A DNA stretch of 7,615 nt, taken from Candidatus Aegiribacteria sp. (GTDB taxonomy: Bacteria; Fermentibacterota; Fermentibacteria; Fermentibacterales; JCC-6). The stretch spans positions 1 through 7,615 of the forward strand of contig DAOWFD010000002.1 in the NCBI GenBank assembly GCA_030638185.1, in the 5' to 3' direction. The stretch's first letter is position 1; each line of letters begins with the position of its first letter. The translations under genes were made by a program, and so were the position numbers. The notes under the pieces were generated by a model. That model did not search any database. It saw only the letters and a list, made by a program, of their open reading frames with translations, and was not told the origin of the DNA. Shown here one piece after another: positions 4,659-7,615 of the stretch.

Positions 4659-5824
4659 ACTTCTACCCGCCTGCGAGAATGAGGGCGATAAAAATGCCCC
4701 CCATCGCAGAGATCATGGGCAGGATATCTGAACTGAGGTCGTCGGGAAGAAGAATTTACAGCCTGGCTCAGGCGGCTCCATGGTATTCACCTCCATCCAG
4801 CGTACTGGATAGCTTTACCGCCAAACTAAAGGAACCCTTCATCCACAGGTACAGCCCTGACCCGGGGTTTCCGTGGGCCAGGAAGGCTGTCACAGAGGAT
4901 TTTAGAAGAAGGAGAAAAATCGATCTTGACCCCCTCTGTGAGATCCACCTTACATGCGGAGCAAGCCAGGCATTCCTGAGCGCACTGCTTGCAGTTTCCA
5001 ATCAGGGGGACAATGTAGCAGTTATAGAACCCTACTATTTCGATCATGTGTTCGCGGTCAGGTTCAGTGATCTCGGTTTACGTTCAATACCAATGATCGA
5101 AGAAAACGGATGCTGGACAGTACCGATTGATGAGTTAAACAGGGTACTTCCGAAAGTATCGGTGCTGGTTATTGTCAATCCGGGAAACCCCACGGGTAAA
5201 GTAATACCGGACGCAGTAATGATGCGGATCGTTGAGATGACTGCAGAAAGCGGCACGTTTCTCATCATAGATGAAACCTACGAAAGATTCGTATTTACCG
5301 GCGATAACTGGCATCCATGGAAAGATGAGCACCAACGGCATGTCCTGACCCTTGGCAGTTTTTCAAAAAGCCTTGGTATGCCCGGCTGGAGGCTGGGTTA
5401 CCTGTTCGGTTCAGCAGATCTGCTGGAACAGGCTATAAAAGTTCAGGATTCAGTTGTCATCTGCCCGCCTACTCCATCTCAGTATCTTCTTGAAGAAGCT
5501 CTTAGGGAAGAGGAATGGATCAAGGAGATGTCAGAGGGAGTTTCGAAACGGCTGGAACTGTGCAGGAATGCACTCAAAGGAAACAGTTCCCTCTCCTGGC
5601 GGGAAGCCGGAGGCGCCTTCTTCACGCTTGCGGCCTGTGAGAGCAGCATGAAAGCTCAGAAAGCAGCGATGTACCTGCTTGATGAATACAGCATCGGTAC
5701 AATTCCGGGTTCCGCCTTCGGTGAATCCGGAGAAGGGCACCTTCGCATCAGTTTCGGCTGTCTTTCCGATGAAGATATAGAGCCTGCCATGAAGCTCCTG
5801 TCAGAGGTTTCATTCCCTGAATGA
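4652..5824 (+). CDS. PLP-dependent aminotransferase, class I/II (fold type I)
   Basis: A 390-residue cytosolic enzyme of normal length for the aspartate aminotransferase superfamily, expected to exchange an amino group between an amino acid and a 2-oxo acid through pyridoxal phosphate. Landmarks in order are: H-R-Y-S (65-68) before the G-F-P turn; the phosphate-binding G-A-S-Q-A-F (103-108); E-P-Y-Y (126-129); N-P-G-N-P-T-G (176-182) with PLP-contacting Asn179; D-E-T-Y (207-210) with the pyridine-pairing Asp207 and Tyr210; S-F-S-K-S (236-240) with Schiff-base Lys239; G-W-R-L-G-Y (245-250); and L-R-I-S-F-G (364-369) with carboxylate-binding Arg365. All key residues are present. The substrate-side N-terminus (S-L-A-Q-A-A-P-W-Y-S-P-P) is less usual, so I do not name a substrate. 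AAGGGG, 5 nt before the ATG, supports the start. The start region lies inside repeat copy B, and the gene converges with the methyltransferase-peptidase pair. Confidence 0.92.
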   Translation: MNNFYPPARMRAIKMPPIAEIMGRISELRSSGRRIYSLAQAAPWYSPPSSVLDSFTAKLKEPFIHRYSPDPGFPWARKAVTEDFRRRRKIDLDPLCEIHLTCGASQAFLSALLAVSNQGDNVAVIEPYYFDHVFAVRFSDLGLRSIPMIEENGCWTVPIDELNRVLPKVSVLVIVNPGNPTGKVIPDAVMMRIVEMTAESGTFLIIDETYERFVFTGDNWHPWKDEHQRHVLTLGSFSKSLGMPGWRLGYLFGSADLLEQAIKVQDSVVICPPTPSQYLLEEALREEEWIKEMSEGVSKRLELCRNALKGNSSLSWREAGGAFFTLAACESSMKAQKAAMYLLDEYSIGTIPGSAFGESGEGHLRISFGCLSDEDIEPAMKLLSEVSFPE

Positions 5825-5860
5825 CCGCAGAACCCCGCGGCAGTTTCTGATGACGTCCCT

Positions 5861-5907
5861 GAAACCTAGTACCTGAAGACGACAAGGTTTCCTGCTAGCC
5901 AGGCAGG
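5861..5907. terminator. Small inverted repeats in the convergent intergenic region
   Basis: GAAACCT (5861-5867) pairs with AGGTTTC (5885-5891) around a 17-nt loop. Overlapping its last base, CCTGC (5891-5895) pairs with GCAGG (5903-5907) around 7 nt and is followed by a T-rich stretch. The 119-nt gap between two convergent genes is where a bidirectional terminator is expected, but both stems are short and no proper U-run follows. Nothing else is seen in 5825-5943. Confidence 0.22.
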
Positions 5908-5943
5908 TTGCATTTGTTCTGTATAGCCTGGACACTCCATACT

Positions 5944-6906
5944 TCATATCGGATAACCTTCAATATGCTGTGTCAGAAGAATGCAGATCCGTTCAGTAAT
6001 CCTGGAAATGTTTGAAAGATTGCCCGATCCGAAATTCGACTGATGTTTTTGAATCATTTTTCGGAGTTTCCGCAGTTCATCAGATAGTTTCAACTGACAT
6101 TTCGATTTCCGGTCAATCGTCTCTATTGCTGTGAAAAGATCAAGCGTGATCGGTTTAATCATGCTGTAAACACGTTCCATGAAAGCTTCATACGACAAAT
6201 GAACAGAACCGTTGATTTCCTCGCTAAAAGTATTCATTCTATTCCGGAATACCGTAACAGACTCTCTGCTTCTTCTTAGATAATCCGACATATCCGGACC
6301 CTGTCCCGGTTCCGCAGGTCTCTGCCAGCCGATCAGATAGCTCCTACCGGGTTTCTGCTCCAGCCCTTTCCTGAGATCATCAGGGGTTATTCTGAATTGA
6401 ACTTTATCTTTGACCGAATCGAATTGATAGAACCCGCTTCGATCAAGCCCTCCATCCGGATCCAGCCCATGAAAACCCTCTTCGTCGCAACCGAAGATGA
6501 CAACAGCATGTCCACGGGATTCTCCGCCCGATTTCCTGAGTTTGTCGTATGCGGACAGAGGAATGGACTTATTCGTTATGCTTGTCATGAAGGGAATACC
6601 TTCTCCCAGCAATTTGACGGCTTTCTTCCGATATGAAGCCCATCCTGAGAAGCGCTGATCGATATGCTCAAGTCCGGATATTTGAATGATGGAATTGAAT
6701 ACAGCAGTATGCTGGATCTGCATTCCCGCGCTGAAGGAATTGTCTGCACTGCTGTATTCAATCAGATATGGAATGATGCTTTCAGCGACGAGCTGTTCAG
6801 TTTCAATATCGATACCCCAGCGACCCAGGAGTATTGCAAAACATGTCCAGGCACATCCGTTATTCAACCGCTGGTGCTTCCATTGTATTCTACTGGAACT
6901 GTCCAT
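5944..6906 (-). CDS. C39-like papain-fold cysteine peptidase or relative
   Basis: A 320-residue protein counted from the ATG at 6906. Residues ~8-195 follow the peptidase C39-like pattern: Gln12 (oxyanion Gln) and N-N-G-C-A-W-T-C with nucleophile candidate Cys18; then R-G-H-A-V-V-I-F-G (131-139) with His133; then G-L-D-P-D (147-151) with Asp149. The triad plus Gln is thus intact. The remaining ~120 residues are charged and look helical, without a transmembrane segment or ABC domain, so this is not a bacteriocin ABC exporter. There is no signal peptide. Relatives include C39-like hydrolases and BtrH-like acyl or amide transfer enzymes, so the reaction (peptide cleavage or transfer) is open. 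A GTG sits at 6909, but AGGAG at 6917-6913 is 6 nt from the ATG and only 3 from the GTG, so ATG is preferred. That ATG overlaps the methyltransferase stop as TGATG, implying coupled translation. Confidence 0.7.
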   Translation of the reverse strand: MDSSSRIQWKHQRLNNGCAWTCFAILLGRWGIDIETEQLVAESIIPYLIEYSSADNSFSAGMQIQHTAVFNSIIQISGLEHIDQRFSGWASYRKKAVKLLGEGIPFMTSITNKSIPLSAYDKLRKSGGESRGHAVVIFGCDEEGFHGLDPDGGLDRSGFYQFDSVKDKVQFRITPDDLRKGLEQKPGRSYLIGWQRPAEPGQGPDMSDYLRRSRESVTVFRNRMNTFSEEINGSVHLSYEAFMERVYSMIKPITLDLFTAIETIDRKSKCQLKLSDELRKLRKMIQKHQSNFGSGNLSNISRITERICILLTQHIEGYPI

Positions 6907-7610
6907 CACATTCTCCTGAATACGGTGATCCGCTTTTTTGCCCTCGTACCTTCGAGAGTTTTTGTACTGATAACACTGAAACCGGCTTCTTTAGCAGAGG
7001 CAATGAACTGTTCGTGCCCGGCATACAGATCCGCTGCAAGGGCAAATCTTCTGAGATCGGACAGTGGCAGAATATCACATGTAACAGGATCTTCCGAATA
7101 GAGAGCAATGTAGTAACCACCCTGTCTGAGAACTCTGAATGCTTCCTTCAGGAACCCGCTGATCCCATGCAATTCAACAAGTCCCTGCAGGGTCATTGCG
7201 GTATCAAAACTCTCCGATGCTATGGGAAGCCGGCGTACATCCCCTCCGATTGCTTCACCGATTGAACTTCGCCCGATATGTCTAAACCTGTACTGCATGC
7301 TCCACAGGCAATTCAGATCCCGTTCAACCGCGGCAACCCGTCTCAGCTCCCTGTTCTGAAACGCCTGATGCGTTACTCCGTATCCCCCTCCTGAAAGAAG
7401 ATCGATAAGATCCTCCGGCTTTGTACTCTGTACAGTGTTCATAAACTCTCTGAAGATGTCAATATTGCTTCCACCTTCTGCGGAAAAAACAAGTAATCGC
7501 TCGCTTCTGCCGCAATGTTTGAACCATTCCCCCGAAACCCTGTACCTTGCCTTGCCAAGCAGTTCTTTTGTGACCGCATTCGGATCCGATTCAATCGATT
7601 CTATATTCAT
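6906..7610 (-). CDS. Class I SAM-dependent methyltransferase (Methyltransf_11/25 type)
   Basis: A 234-residue Rossmann methyltransferase. About 60 variable N-terminal residues precede motif I D-L-L-S-G-G-G-Y-G (70-78), which binds SAM. The acidic residue ending strand 2 is Glu96 (V-A-A-V-E-R-D). G-D-V-R-R-L-P (123-129), with Asp124, would face the adenine. E-S-F-D-T-A-M-T (133-140) is the motif after it, and F-L-K-E-A-F-R-V-L-R-Q-G-G-Y-Y-I-A-L (153-170) is the usual helix and strand that close the fold. No substrate-specific domain is seen, so a small molecule, peptide or lipid acceptor is possible. The ATG at 7610 has GGAG only 1 nt away (7615-7612), too close for a good site, and no stop intervenes before the window edge. 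The true start may therefore lie upstream, outside the window. It is co-transcribed with the C39-like gene. Confidence 0.8.
   Translation of the reverse strand: MNIESIESDPNAVTKELLGKARYRVSGEWFKHCGRSERLLVFSAEGGSNIDIFREFMNTVQSTKPEDLIDLLSGGGYGVTHQAFQNRELRRVAAVERDLNCLWSMQYRFRHIGRSSIGEAIGGDVRRLPIASESFDTAMTLQGLVELHGISGFLKEAFRVLRQGGYYIALYSEDPVTCDILPLSDLRRFALAADLYAGHEQFIASAKEAGFSVISTKTLEGTRAKKRITVFRRM
6913..6917 (-). promoter_or_regulatory. Ribosome binding site inside the methyltransferase 3' end
   Basis: AGGAG on the minus strand lies within the last codons of the methyltransferase, 6 nt before the ATG at 6906. It decides between the GTG at 6909 and this ATG and provides re-initiation at the TGATG junction. 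Confidence 0.55.
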
Positions 7611-7615
7611 ACTCC

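Noticed and set aside
6664..7265. Long plus-strand ORFs (145 and 143 codons) opposite the methyltransferase and peptidase
   Set aside because: They are antisense to two genes with clear family motifs, lack ribosome sites and have no recognisable protein content.

Overview
The window looks like chromosomal DNA from a diderm bacterium. It encodes an exported lipoprotein, a small outer-membrane-type beta-barrel, a DUF3108 protein typical of Gram-negative envelopes, and a fragment of a second barrel protein. Composition is moderate in G+C. Start codons are mixed (ATG, GTG, TTG) and several carry GGAG/AGGAG ribosome sites. The style (tiny lipoprotein header with DDTTGP, YVTN propeller, DUF3108) is common in little-cultivated FCB-like or candidate phyla, but no marker gene here fixes the taxonomy.

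Layout. Positions 1-2042 hold a minus-strand operon read right to left: a GT4 glycosyltransferase (TTG start at 2042), a DUF3108 protein 18 nt behind it, and a third gene that starts on a GTGA overlap and leaves the window at base 1. Positions 1992-4658 are the remarkable part. A ~138-bp segment, made of the first ~17 codons of the glycosyltransferase gene plus the divergent intergenic region, occurs twice in direct orientation (1992-2131 and 4521-4658, about 91% identical by hand alignment) and brackets about 2.4 kb. That interval starts with a decayed antisense fragment of a group II intron-type (LtrA-like) reverse transcriptase (2125-2332). It then carries a good sigma70-type promoter (2411-2440), a tiny leader-like ORF, a beta-barrel protein gene (2556-3080) and a YVTN seven-bladed propeller lipoprotein gene (3184-4167). 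It ends with an antisense fragment of what looks like another barrel protein (4219-4518), which is cut at the second repeat. The second repeat provides the start region of a plus-strand PLP-dependent aminotransferase (4652-5824).

Positions 5825-7615 hold a convergent, translationally coupled minus-strand pair: a class I SAM-dependent methyltransferase (7610 to 6906) followed by a C39-like papain-fold cysteine peptidase or related protein (6906 to 5944). More of this operon may lie beyond the right edge.

Reading. The simplest history is an ancestral glycosyltransferase <- promoter -> aminotransferase divergent pair, split by an insertion or homologous integration that duplicated the shared promoter segment. 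Each flanking gene keeps one intact copy, and the inserted cargo encodes two exported proteins. The annotated functions are family-level; no substrates can be assigned. No RNA gene, CRISPR array, intact transposase or origin was seen.
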